64,000 bases of DNA from Trebonia kvetii (lineage in GTDB: Bacteria > Actinomycetota > Actinomycetes > Streptosporangiales > Streptosporangiaceae), in contig NZ_RPFW01000003.1 in assembly GCF_007827045.1 (NCBI RefSeq), positions 62,001 through 126,000 of the forward strand. The letters are read 5' to 3'. Below, piece after piece: positions 29,254-37,395 of the stretch. Each line of letters begins with the position of its first letter. Positions within the stretch are counted from its first letter, which is position 1. The notes under the pieces are model-generated. The model was not told the DNA's origin, searched no databases, and saw only the letters and a list, made by a program, of their open reading frames with translations. A program made the translations under genes and the position numbers.

Positions 29254-29592
29254 GAGCAAGACCTCACGTCGATAGAAACTGACACCCGGCAGGCCGACGA
29301 TGGCAGGCCAGATGTAATGGCGGGTTCTAGGCTATCGGTACCGCGAGGGTATTGGCAGCACGGTTATTTCGCCCTGAGCGCAGTCTCGCCAGCCCTCGGC
29401 CTCGCCACCGTCTCTTCGCCGTGACGGTCTTGGCGGGGAGGGGTCACGACCTCGCACGTTCGGATGGTGCTGGGACGGGATCGCGTGCGAGGCCGTGAGT
29501 CCATTGGCAGATCCTGGCAAACCCCCCGGTTCGCCGGTCGCACTACCGCTATACCCGGGGTGTATGCGTGAAAACCTACGGTGACGAAGCGT
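29254..29592. other. Intergenic region of 339 bp with one stem-loop
   Basis: No credible gene is visible on either strand. It contains the 5' flank of the cold-shock gene and an inverted repeat: TCACG-A-CCTCGCACG at 29444-29458 with CGTGCGAGG-C-CGTGA at 29484-29498, i.e. 14 of 15 pairs around a 25-base loop. Nothing else stands out. Confidence 0.6.
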
Positions 29593-29769
29593 CTAGTGTT
29601 GCGATACGTGGCCGCTCGCGCCGTAGGCGATGGCCAGGACGACGACCACCGCAATGACGATCCACAGCCAGTGCCTTCCGGTCACCGGGAGCTTCATCTT
29701 CTGACGGCCTCTGGTCACCACCCAGGCGACGCCCAAGCCGATGAGGACCAGCAGGACGATTCCGCTCAC
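29593..29769 (-). CDS. Small two-helix membrane protein
   Basis: A 58-residue protein that is almost all membrane: helix 1 SGIVLLVLIGLGVAWVVT, a basic loop RGRQKMKLPVTGRH, helix 2 WLWIVIAVVVVLAIAYGA and a short tail. I chose the GTG at 29769 since GGAAGG lies seven bases upstream; the longer frame to 29814 would add hydrophilic residues. No family is recognised. It stands alone between the cold-shock gene and the GNAT-like gene on the same strand. Confidence 0.6.
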   Translation of the reverse strand: MSGIVLLVLIGLGVAWVVTRGRQKMKLPVTGRHWLWIVIAVVVVLAIAYGASGHVSQH

Positions 29770-29882
29770 CAGTCTGCCTTCCGCGTCGGCGGGCCGCCAC
29801 CGCTGGCCCGCCACCGAAATTCGCTCCCTTGCGAGACTACGCTACGAGGTTCGTTTCGTCTCCGTCCGCCATCTCAGCGCTG

Positions 29883-30617
29883 CTATGCGTGGCGCATCCA
29901 CAGGTTGGTCTCAACGTAGCTTCCCTGGTCACGCTCCGCGTCCATCTCCACCAGGTCGAGCGCGCCGGGCACCACGTACGTGCCGGTCTGCGGGAAAGCC
30001 ATCCCCGTCCAGTCTTGCCACTCGGCGACGGTGCCCGTCACGATCATCGACCGGGGAGCGGGGCCGAGAATCCCGGCGCCGAGCCGCTGGTGGGTGCGGA
30101 TCCACGGGTCGATGTGCAGCCCGTCGGGCCGGGCCCACCTGGCGAAGTCCGCCATCGGGGTCAGTGGGTAGCGGCTCTTGAGCGTCGGCCTGACCGGCAC
30201 CACGACCCGGCGCAGCCCGGCCTCGGCCGCCCGGTCGCGCAGCGCGGTGATGACCTGGCCGGCCAGTCCGGCGCGCTGGCGGCCGGGGTCCACCGCCACG
30301 GCCATGACGCACAGCGTGTCCGGCGCCTCCCCGGCGTGCTGCCCTGCTAGCGCGCTCGCGAGCGCGCCGTCGTAGCCGTCGGGCAGTTCGCCTGCCTCGC
30401 CGCTCCACCGCAACGGCACCGCCCAGCCGCCGGCGGTGACGGCGCCGTCTTCCAGCAGGCGCACGTCGAACTGGGGAAAGAGCTGCCAGGCGCGGCCCAT
30501 GAGCTCCGGGGCGCACCGGTCGTGGAGTATGAATTCCGGCCAGTCGGCGAGCAGTGCCTCGTCGCTCTGCGCTGCCAGGTCAGGCCGGTCCGAGGTGGTG
30601 ATGATCCGCTGCTCCAT
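29883..30617 (-). CDS. GNAT-like acetyltransferase-fold protein
   Basis: A 244-residue protein with a GNAT-like core: LCVMAVAVDPGRQRAGLAGQVITALRDRAAEAGL resembles the acetyl-CoA-binding V-x-P-x-x-[QR]-x-x-G-x-[GA] motif. The flanking regions (an N-terminal LPEFILHD-like block and a C-terminal domain ending DQGSYVETNLWMRH) match a conserved actinobacterial hypothetical family. The ATG at 30617 follows AGAGGGA. Substrate unknown. It lies 14 bases after the end of the GGDEF-EAL gene on the same strand, so the two may share a transcript. Confidence 0.7.
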   Translation of the reverse strand: MEQRIITTSDRPDLAAQSDEALLADWPEFILHDRCAPELMGRAWQLFPQFDVRLLEDGAVTAGGWAVPLRWSGEAGELPDGYDGALASALAGQHAGEAPDTLCVMAVAVDPGRQRAGLAGQVITALRDRAAEAGLRRVVVPVRPTLKSRYPLTPMADFARWARPDGLHIDPWIRTHQRLGAGILGPAPRSMIVTGTVAEWQDWTGMAFPQTGTYVVPGALDLVEMDAERDQGSYVETNLWMRHA

Positions 30618-30631
30618 GGGTGTCCCTCTGG

Positions 30632-33600
30632 TCAGTGCCGCGGCGCGGGAACGGGCGCGGATGCGGTGAATCCGTTGCGGGCCAGTTCCTCGGCCTCGGT
30701 TAGCGGCATCGGCATCGCGAGCAGGAACCCCTGCCCGTAGTGACAGTCCATCGAGGAGAGCAGGTCTCGCTGTACCTCCGTTTCGATTCCCTCGGCGATC
30801 ACGTCCAGGCTGAGGGTGCGCGCTATCTGCACGATGCCCTCCGCAAGGGCCAGGCGCTGGTCGGAATCGGCGATTCCCTCGACGAAGGACTTGTCCATCT
30901 TCACCACGTCGATCGGCAGGTCCCTCAGATAGCTGAGCGAGCTGTACCCGGTGCCGAAGTCGTCGATGGCGAGCTTGACCCCAATGCCCTTCAGCTCCGC
31001 CAGTTCCGAGTGCAGCCGCTCGTCCCTGCGCAGCAGGGCGCTTTCCGTGAGCTCCAGCATGATGGCCTGCGGTTCGAGGCCGGATGCGGCGATGGCCTGG
31101 CGGACGGTGCCGGCGAACCTGGTGTCGGCGAACTGGCGCGCCGACACGTTCACGCTGACCCAGAGGTCACGGTTCCCCGCGGGCCGGTCCTCGGTCAGCG
31201 GCCCGGGTTCAGTGGCGGCATGACGCGTCCCTGGTGGAGCCGCCGCCTGGCGCAGCCGGACGATGTCGGTGGTGGCCCGCCGCAGCACCCAGGCGCCGAT
31301 GGCGATGATCTGCCCGGTCTCCTCGGCCAGGGTGATGAACTGGCCGGGGTGCATCATGCCCCACTCGGGGTGCGGCCAGCGGATGAGCGCCTCGAAGCCG
31401 GCCAGGTCTCCCGTGTCGAGTGCCACGATCGGCTGGTAGACCAGGGAGAAGGCGGAAGTCGCGAGCGCCTCTTCTAGCGCCTCCTGGATTTCCCGCCGCC
31501 GCATCAGGCCGGCGCTGAGCACCGGCTGGTAGAGCCGCCACTGCCGCTTGCCCGCGGCCTTGGCCGCGTAGAGCGCCAGGTCCGCGTGCCTGAGCAGCTC
31601 GTCGGTGTCCGTGCTGTCCACGGTGGTGGCGACGCCGACGGTGACGGGGGTGGTGATCAGCCCCGCGGAGAGCGTGAATGGCTCGCGGAACGCGTCGACG
31701 ATGCGATCCGCGGTTTCTTCGACGGCCGCGATGCTCTCCGCGTTGCCGATGAGCACCGCGAACTCGTCACCGCCGAGGCGGGCCGCGGTGTCCGATTCGC
31801 GGACGAGTGCGGCCAGGCGGCTTGCGGCGGCCACGAGCAGCTCGTCGCCGACGCTGTGTCCCTTGGTGTCGTTTACGACCTTGAAGTCGTCAAGGTCGAC
31901 GAAAAGAACGCCGGTGACCATCCCGGTGCGCTTGGAGCTGGCGACCTGCTGCGCTATTCGGTCCTGGAAGAGCAGCCGGTTGGGCAGCCCGGTCAGGGCG
32001 TCGTGGAAGGCCCGGTGCTTCAGCTCCTGCTCGAGCTGGTGCTGGCCGGTCACGTCCCTGAGTGTGAAGACAAGGCCGGCCACGCTGGGCTCGGCGCGCA
32101 GGTCACTGCACCTGGCCTGGATGTGCACGATCCTGCCGTCGAGCCGGGTGATCCGCTCCTCCACGACCCGCGGGCCGGACCGTGCCCGTTCGCGCAGCCG
32201 CATGAACGTGCGGGCGAGATCGTCGCGGTCTTCGTTCGCCACAAGATCCCAGAAGCGCCTGCCAACCGCGGCGACCTCACCGAAGATCGCGGCGGTCGAC
32301 GGCGTCGCGTACTTGACGGTGCCGTGGTCGTCGACGATCACGATGGCGTCCGAGGCGTCCTGCACCAGGGCGCGGAAATAGGCCTCGTTGCGCTGACGGA
32401 TGGCCTCCTGGCGGAGCAGGACGCTCCGCAACGTCAGCGCGACCTGGTGTGCCAGGATCTCGAGCGTCCCTGACAAGTCAGCCAGGACGCGCCGGGCACC
32501 GAACACCGCTATCAGGCCGGTCGGCGTGTCTCCAGACGGCCTGTCCTGCAGCGTCAGCGGGCAGAGCAGCATGGCGTCGGCGCCGGGGCGGGCCGTCCTG
32601 GCCTGCTCGGGCAGCAGGTTCATCGGCGTGAGGATCGGCGCCGTCCCCTTCACCAGCGGCAGCCAGGTCTCGGCGAGCCGCCCGAGCTGACGGCTCCGCG
32701 CCTGATCGCTGCCGCTGTTCACGGCGAGCAGCGTGCCGTCGATCCGGACTCCGAGCAGTGCGTCGCCCTGTGACTGGCCGTGCAGCAGGGCGTCAACCGC
32801 GCTGCGCACGGCCACGGCGACCTGCGATACGTCCGCGGTGGTCACCAGGGACAGGCTTGCCTGCCGCAGCGCCCTCTCCCTGTCGAGCGCACGGCGGTGC
32901 GACGCGGCCGCGTCCCACAGCCGGGTCAGCACGAGCAGGTAAAGCACCGCGGAGAAGACCGCGATCACCTCGACCTCTTCCCCCGAGGTCTCTGTGACGG
33001 TGAGCAGCACAATCGGTGCGATCAGCGAGGCGAGCATCAGCAGGGCGAGCCGGACGGGCGAGACCTCGACCTGCTGCCTTGGCACCGGGTCGGTCAGCCG
33101 TGTCATGCTCGGGTGCAGCGCCGCGGCGCCCCACGCGGTGTAGAACAGGGCCCAGCCGAGGTCGACGATGGTCCCGTTACGGAAAGTGCCGTGCAGCTGC
33201 ATCGCGGTGAACGCGGTGTCGGACGCCAGGCAGGCGACGGCGCCTACGGTGAGCAGCTGAACGGACCGGGCCCGTCCGGTCCCCGGCGCGAGCAGCCTCG
33301 TAAGCAGGGCGAGCATCAGCACATCGCCGAGCGGGTAGGCGATCGCCACGGTCTTCTGCAGCCCGGTCAGAGTCTGGTCGTTGACGTAGGGCCGGATCAG
33401 GAAGGTCCACGACAGCAGCCCAAGGCCGGCGGTGAGCGTCAGCGCGTCGATGAGGCTGCGCAGATCGCCGTCCGGGGTGCGCCACTTGATGAAGATCAGC
33501 AGCCCGGCCGCGTACAGGGGGTAGCAGGACAGGTAGAGCACGTCGGCGAACGACGGGAAGGGCAGCGCCACCTGGAGTTGCTTCGCGATCAGGAAGGTGA

Positions 33601-33820
33601 GCTGGCCGGCCGCGAAGCAGCTGAGCGCGGCGGCGAGCAGGATCCACGGCGCCTTCCTCGCAGGCCGGTTGACCACCAGGCCTGTGATGATGGCGGCCAC
33701 TCCGCTGAGGCTGATCAGCCCCCAGGCAACGATGCGCGGGCCGCCGCCGAGGCTGTAGTAAATCCCGATGAGCAGTGCGACCAAGACGGCGTAGCCGCTG
33801 AGAACATATCTGTGCTCCAC
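30632..33820 (-). CDS. Membrane PAS-GGDEF-EAL cyclic-di-GMP protein
   Basis: A 1062-residue protein. About nine N-terminal membrane helices (residues 5-310) precede a GAF-like region (about 320-470), a PAS domain (about 480-600, RALVQDASDAIVIVDDHG), a GGDEF domain with intact GGDEF at 683-687, and an EAL domain with intact EAL at 810-812 plus the NVSARQF and IDDFGTGYSSLSYL motifs. Both halves keep catalytic residues, so it could both make and degrade c-di-GMP, switching by a membrane or PAS signal. The GTG start has AGGAGG seven bases upstream. Divergent from the synthetase gene at 33991. Confidence 0.92.
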   Translation of the reverse strand: MEHRYVLSGYAVLVALLIGIYYSLGGGPRIVAWGLISLSGVAAIITGLVVNRPARKAPWILLAAALSCFAAGQLTFLIAKQLQVALPFPSFADVLYLSCYPLYAAGLLIFIKWRTPDGDLRSLIDALTLTAGLGLLSWTFLIRPYVNDQTLTGLQKTVAIAYPLGDVLMLALLTRLLAPGTGRARSVQLLTVGAVACLASDTAFTAMQLHGTFRNGTIVDLGWALFYTAWGAAALHPSMTRLTDPVPRQQVEVSPVRLALLMLASLIAPIVLLTVTETSGEEVEVIAVFSAVLYLLVLTRLWDAAASHRRALDRERALRQASLSLVTTADVSQVAVAVRSAVDALLHGQSQGDALLGVRIDGTLLAVNSGSDQARSRQLGRLAETWLPLVKGTAPILTPMNLLPEQARTARPGADAMLLCPLTLQDRPSGDTPTGLIAVFGARRVLADLSGTLEILAHQVALTLRSVLLRQEAIRQRNEAYFRALVQDASDAIVIVDDHGTVKYATPSTAAIFGEVAAVGRRFWDLVANEDRDDLARTFMRLRERARSGPRVVEERITRLDGRIVHIQARCSDLRAEPSVAGLVFTLRDVTGQHQLEQELKHRAFHDALTGLPNRLLFQDRIAQQVASSKRTGMVTGVLFVDLDDFKVVNDTKGHSVGDELLVAAASRLAALVRESDTAARLGGDEFAVLIGNAESIAAVEETADRIVDAFREPFTLSAGLITTPVTVGVATTVDSTDTDELLRHADLALYAAKAAGKRQWRLYQPVLSAGLMRRREIQEALEEALATSAFSLVYQPIVALDTGDLAGFEALIRWPHPEWGMMHPGQFITLAEETGQIIAIGAWVLRRATTDIVRLRQAAAPPGTRHAATEPGPLTEDRPAGNRDLWVSVNVSARQFADTRFAGTVRQAIAASGLEPQAIMLELTESALLRRDERLHSELAELKGIGVKLAIDDFGTGYSSLSYLRDLPIDVVKMDKSFVEGIADSDQRLALAEGIVQIARTLSLDVIAEGIETEVQRDLLSSMDCHYGQGFLLAMPMPLTEAEELARNGFTASAPVPAPRH

Positions 33821-33990
33821 GGCAATCCTCCTGTGCTCGCCTGATTTGCTGAGTAAATTTCAGATCTCTCGTAAACGCACTGTACCCACCTTCTGTACCC
33901 CCTCTACCTGCATCTCTGTGCAATTTGCGATGAATTTAGGCAATTGATAGAAGTGTCGCCAAGGAATGCTGCGGGCAGGAACTGAAGGTA

Positions 33991-36900
33991 ATGACATCCG
34001 TCCTCGTTCATTTCGGGACATTACATGGGAAACCATTCGTGACTTACATGCCCCAGCCCGGAGAGACGACGCCCGATGCCTTCGTTGTGGTGGTCAACCA
34101 GCTAGGCCAGCACTCCTTGTGGCGTGCGGCGCTTCCGGTGCCTGGCGGCTGGCGGCGGCAGTCCGGCGTGATGCCGCGAAGCGACTGCCTGGCCGCCATT
34201 GAGGGCGCATGGCCGGACATCGCGCCAGCCAGCGTGACGGCCAGGCCAGGTGACCAGGCAGCGGGCGACGGCGAGGCGTTCGTCCACGAGCTCTTTGCCC
34301 GGCAGGCCGCCGCCCGGCCTGATGCAGTGGCCGTCGCGGCCGGCCGCGCACGGGTGACCTACTGCGAGCTTGACGAGTCGGCCGGCCGGCTCGCGAGACA
34401 CCTCCGCGAGAACGGGGTGGGGCCTGAGGTAGTCGTCGGCGTCCACCTGGAGCGGGGCATCGACCTGATCAGGGCCGTCCTCGCGGTCATGAAGGCGGGC
34501 GGCGGATACCTGCCGCTCGACCCGGCCCTGCCGGCGGAGCGGCTCACAATGATGTGCGCCCAGGCGGGACCGGCCGTGGTGCTAACGGCGGCGGCAGCCT
34601 CGTTTCCCTGCCCCACGGCCAGGATGCTGCCGTTCGCCGGGCAGGCGGACCTCGCATCAGGGCCCGCCGCGGGTCCGGTTGGCCGCCCGCATCCGGACAA
34701 TCTGTGCTACGTCATCCATACCTCGGGGTCCACCGGCGACCCCAAGGCGGTCGCCGTCAGCTACGGCAGCCTGGCCAGCGAGATCGCCCCGCTGGCGGCC
34801 GACTACCAGATCGGCCCGGACGACCGGGTAGCGCAGATGGCCGCCATGGCCTTTGACACGTCGGTAGAGCAGATTTTCGTCGCGCTGACCAGGGGGGCCA
34901 GGCTGACGCTGCCGCCGTCTGGCACCCTGGCGCCCTCCGACCTGCTGCGCGGCATCCAACGCAGGGGAGTCACCGTCGTGGACCTGACGCCCGCCTACTG
35001 GCACCAGATGCTCGCCCTCACCAAGCCGGACGACGAGCGCCTGCGCAGCCTCCGGCTGATGATCACCGGGGGCGAGATGGCGGATCCCGCCGACTGTGCC
35101 GCCGCACTGCGGGCGGTGCCGGGGGCCCGGCTACTTAACGCGTACGGGCTTACCGAGGCGACCATCACCTCGGCCCTTTTCGAGGTGAGCGGCTGGCGGC
35201 CGCCGGAACCGTGGACTGCGGTGCCGGCGGGCCGTCCGGCAGGCCCCGCGCGGATCACGATCCTGGACGGGCACCTCAACCCGGTACCGCCCGGGGGATC
35301 GGGCGAGGTCTACATCGGCGGTCCCGGCGTCGCGCGCGGCTACATCGGGCGCCTAGGGCTCACCGCGGAGCGGTTCCTGCCCGACCCGGCGGGCGAGCCA
35401 GGCAGCCGGATGTACCGGACCGGAGATCTTGGCCGCTGGCTCATGGACGGCACTCTGGAGATCGCGGGCCGGATTGACCGCCAGCTCAAGGTCCGCGGCT
35501 ACCGCGTCGAGCCGGGAGAGATCGAGACCGTACTCGCCGGGCACCCGGACATCGAGGAGGTGTCGGTGGTGGCGTCGTCGAACCACTCGGGCCACACCCG
35601 CCTTGTCGCCTACTACACGCCGACTCGCACCGCGGCGCGAACGGCCCTGCATCACCCGCGGGCGGCGAGCCTGCGGCGCTACCTGCTCGACCGGCTGCCC
35701 AGCTACATGGTTCCCGCGGCCTTCATCGTCCGGCACCCGCAGCAGAACCCGGCCGCCAGGCCCCGCAAGGAAACCGGCGATGCCCGCAGGGCAGAGCGGA
35801 CACGGGCCATGCCCGCGCAGCAACGTCGGCAGGGCGGGCGCGGCAAGGCCGAGCCGCTCACGCCCACCGAGGCAGGGCTGTCCGCCTTGTGGGCCAGGCT
35901 GCTCACCCAGGACCAGGTGGGCCTTGAAGACGAGTTTTTCGCGCTTGGCGGCGACTCACTGCTCGCGGCGGAGATGCTGGCGCATACCGACGCTCTCTTC
36001 GGCATCCCCGCGGACTCGGTGCGCTCGCTCACCCGCAGCCTGCTGCGCGATCCCACGCTGCGCGCGTTCGCGGCGGCGGTGGAGGATGCCCGCGCGGGGC
36101 GGCTGAGCACTGACGGAGACCAGGCCGAGATCGACTTCGACCGCGAAACCAGGCTCAGCCTCAAGGTCCGCGAGCGCGGCGCCCAGGCGGGTTCCGCACA
36201 CGGTGACCAGGCACCGTCCCGTGCCGAGCCGGAGTGGCGCAACCCGGGTGAGGTGCTGCTCACTGGAGCGGCCGGATTCCTCGGCGCCCACCTGCTTAGC
36301 GAGCTGCTCGCCGCCACCGGCGCCCGGGTGCACTGCCTGGTCCGCGCTCGCGACGAGAACGCCGTGCTATCGCGGCTCAGGCATGCCGCCGACCGGTACG
36401 AGCTTCCTGTCCCGCGGGGCGATCGCGTCGTGCCACTGCCCGGTGATCTCGCCGAGCCGCGGCTCGGGCTCTCCGATGCCAGGTTCCGTGAGCTGGCCAG
36501 GAGGCTCGACACGATCTACCACGCCGGCGCCCAGGTCAACTTCATCTACCCGTATCAGGAGCTGCGGGCGGCGAACGTGACGGGCACCAGAGAGCTGATC
36601 AGGCTCGCCGCCATGTACCGTGCGATCCCGCTGCACTACGTGTCGAGCACCGCGGTACTCGCGGGCCTCGGCGTGGCCGGCGTCCGCGAGGTGACGGAGG
36701 AGACGCCCCTCGCGTATCCCGAGCTGCTGCACATGGGATACGTGGAGACGAAGTACGTTGCCGAGGAGCTGCTGCGCGCCGCTGGTCGCGCCGGCCTGCC
36801 GATGGCGATCTACCGGCCGCTGGATATCGTCGGCAGCCTGCGCACCGGCGCGTGGAGCACGTCGACCGAGATGGCCGCGATGATCAGGTTCATCGCTGAC

Positions 36901-37395
36901 ACCGGACTCGCGCCCGATATCGACCTTCCGCTTGACTTCGTGCCCGCCGATGCCTGTGCCGCGGCCATGCGCCATATCTCGGTCACCGCGGGTGCGGCGG
37001 GCCGTACCTACCATCTGGCCAGCCCCGAGATGGCGCCGATAGGCACCCTGGTCGGGCGGATGCGGGACAAGGGGTACCAGATCGCGGACATACCCGTCGA
37101 CGACTGGGTGCGGGAGCTCGCGCGGCAGGCTGCCCGCGACCCTTCGCACCCCATGGCGGCCTTCCTGCCGCTCTTCGTGGGCCGGGTGGCGGGTGGCCTC
37201 ACTGTGGCCGAGATGTACCTGTCGCACGTCTTTCCTGTCTATGGCCGGTCCAATACCGAGCACGCACTGCTCGGCAGCGGCATAGCCTTCCCGCCCGTCA
37301 GCGGGGAACTGCTTGACCGCAATGTGGAACGGCTGATGCAGACGGGCTACCTGCCGGCTCCGCAGGCCGGGCAGCTGCAGGCGCATGTCGGCTAG
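33991..37395 (+). CDS. MbtH-A-T-R nonribosomal peptide synthetase without condensation domain
   Basis: A 1134-residue single-module synthetase. Residues 29-82 are an MbtH-like domain (N36, SLW 42-44, W54, CL 66-67, W74, D76). The adenylation domain spans about 90-600: SGSTGDPKAV, AYGLTEATI, YRTGDLGR and GRIDRQLKVRGYRVEPGEIE are clear. The A10 region near 584-594 (QQNPAARPRKE) lacks the usual PxxxxGK. The thiolation Ser656 sits in LGGDSLL. Residues from about 745 are a thioester reductase: TGAAGFLG (758-765), Thr887, Tyr917, Lys921. It would activate an amino acid and release it, or a peptide built on it, as an aldehyde or alcohol with NADPH. The start is uncertain; GTG 34039 or ATG 34048 would also keep the MbtH part. 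It overlaps the next gene by 11 bp. Confidence 0.92.
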   Translation: MTSVLVHFGTLHGKPFVTYMPQPGETTPDAFVVVVNQLGQHSLWRAALPVPGGWRRQSGVMPRSDCLAAIEGAWPDIAPASVTARPGDQAAGDGEAFVHELFARQAAARPDAVAVAAGRARVTYCELDESAGRLARHLRENGVGPEVVVGVHLERGIDLIRAVLAVMKAGGGYLPLDPALPAERLTMMCAQAGPAVVLTAAAASFPCPTARMLPFAGQADLASGPAAGPVGRPHPDNLCYVIHTSGSTGDPKAVAVSYGSLASEIAPLAADYQIGPDDRVAQMAAMAFDTSVEQIFVALTRGARLTLPPSGTLAPSDLLRGIQRRGVTVVDLTPAYWHQMLALTKPDDERLRSLRLMITGGEMADPADCAAALRAVPGARLLNAYGLTEATITSALFEVSGWRPPEPWTAVPAGRPAGPARITILDGHLNPVPPGGSGEVYIGGPGVARGYIGRLGLTAERFLPDPAGEPGSRMYRTGDLGRWLMDGTLEIAGRIDRQLKVRGYRVEPGEIETVLAGHPDIEEVSVVASSNHSGHTRLVAYYTPTRTAARTALHHPRAASLRRYLLDRLPSYMVPAAFIVRHPQQNPAARPRKETGDARRAERTRAMPAQQRRQGGRGKAEPLTPTEAGLSALWARLLTQDQVGLEDEFFALGGDSLLAAEMLAHTDALFGIPADSVRSLTRSLLRDPTLRAFAAAVEDARAGRLSTDGDQAEIDFDRETRLSLKVRERGAQAGSAHGDQAPSRAEPEWRNPGEVLLTGAAGFLGAHLLSELLAATGARVHCLVRARDENAVLSRLRHAADRYELPVPRGDRVVPLPGDLAEPRLGLSDARFRELARRLDTIYHAGAQVNFIYPYQELRAANVTGTRELIRLAAMYRAIPLHYVSSTAVLAGLGVAGVREVTEETPLAYPELLHMGYVETKYVAEELLRAAGRAGLPMAIYRPLDIVGSLRTGAWSTSTEMAAMIRFIADTGLAPDIDLPLDFVPADACAAAMRHISVTAGAAGRTYHLASPEMAPIGTLVGRMRDKGYQIADIPVDDWVRELARQAARDPSHPMAAFLPLFVGRVAGGLTVAEMYLSHVFPVYGRSNTEHALLGSGIAFPPVSGELLDRNVERLMQTGYLPAPQAGQLQAHVG

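Noticed and set aside
33966..34202. Separate small ORF overlapping the synthetase start
   Set aside because: Out of frame with the MbtH-like domain and without motifs; the MbtH homology belongs to the 33991 frame.
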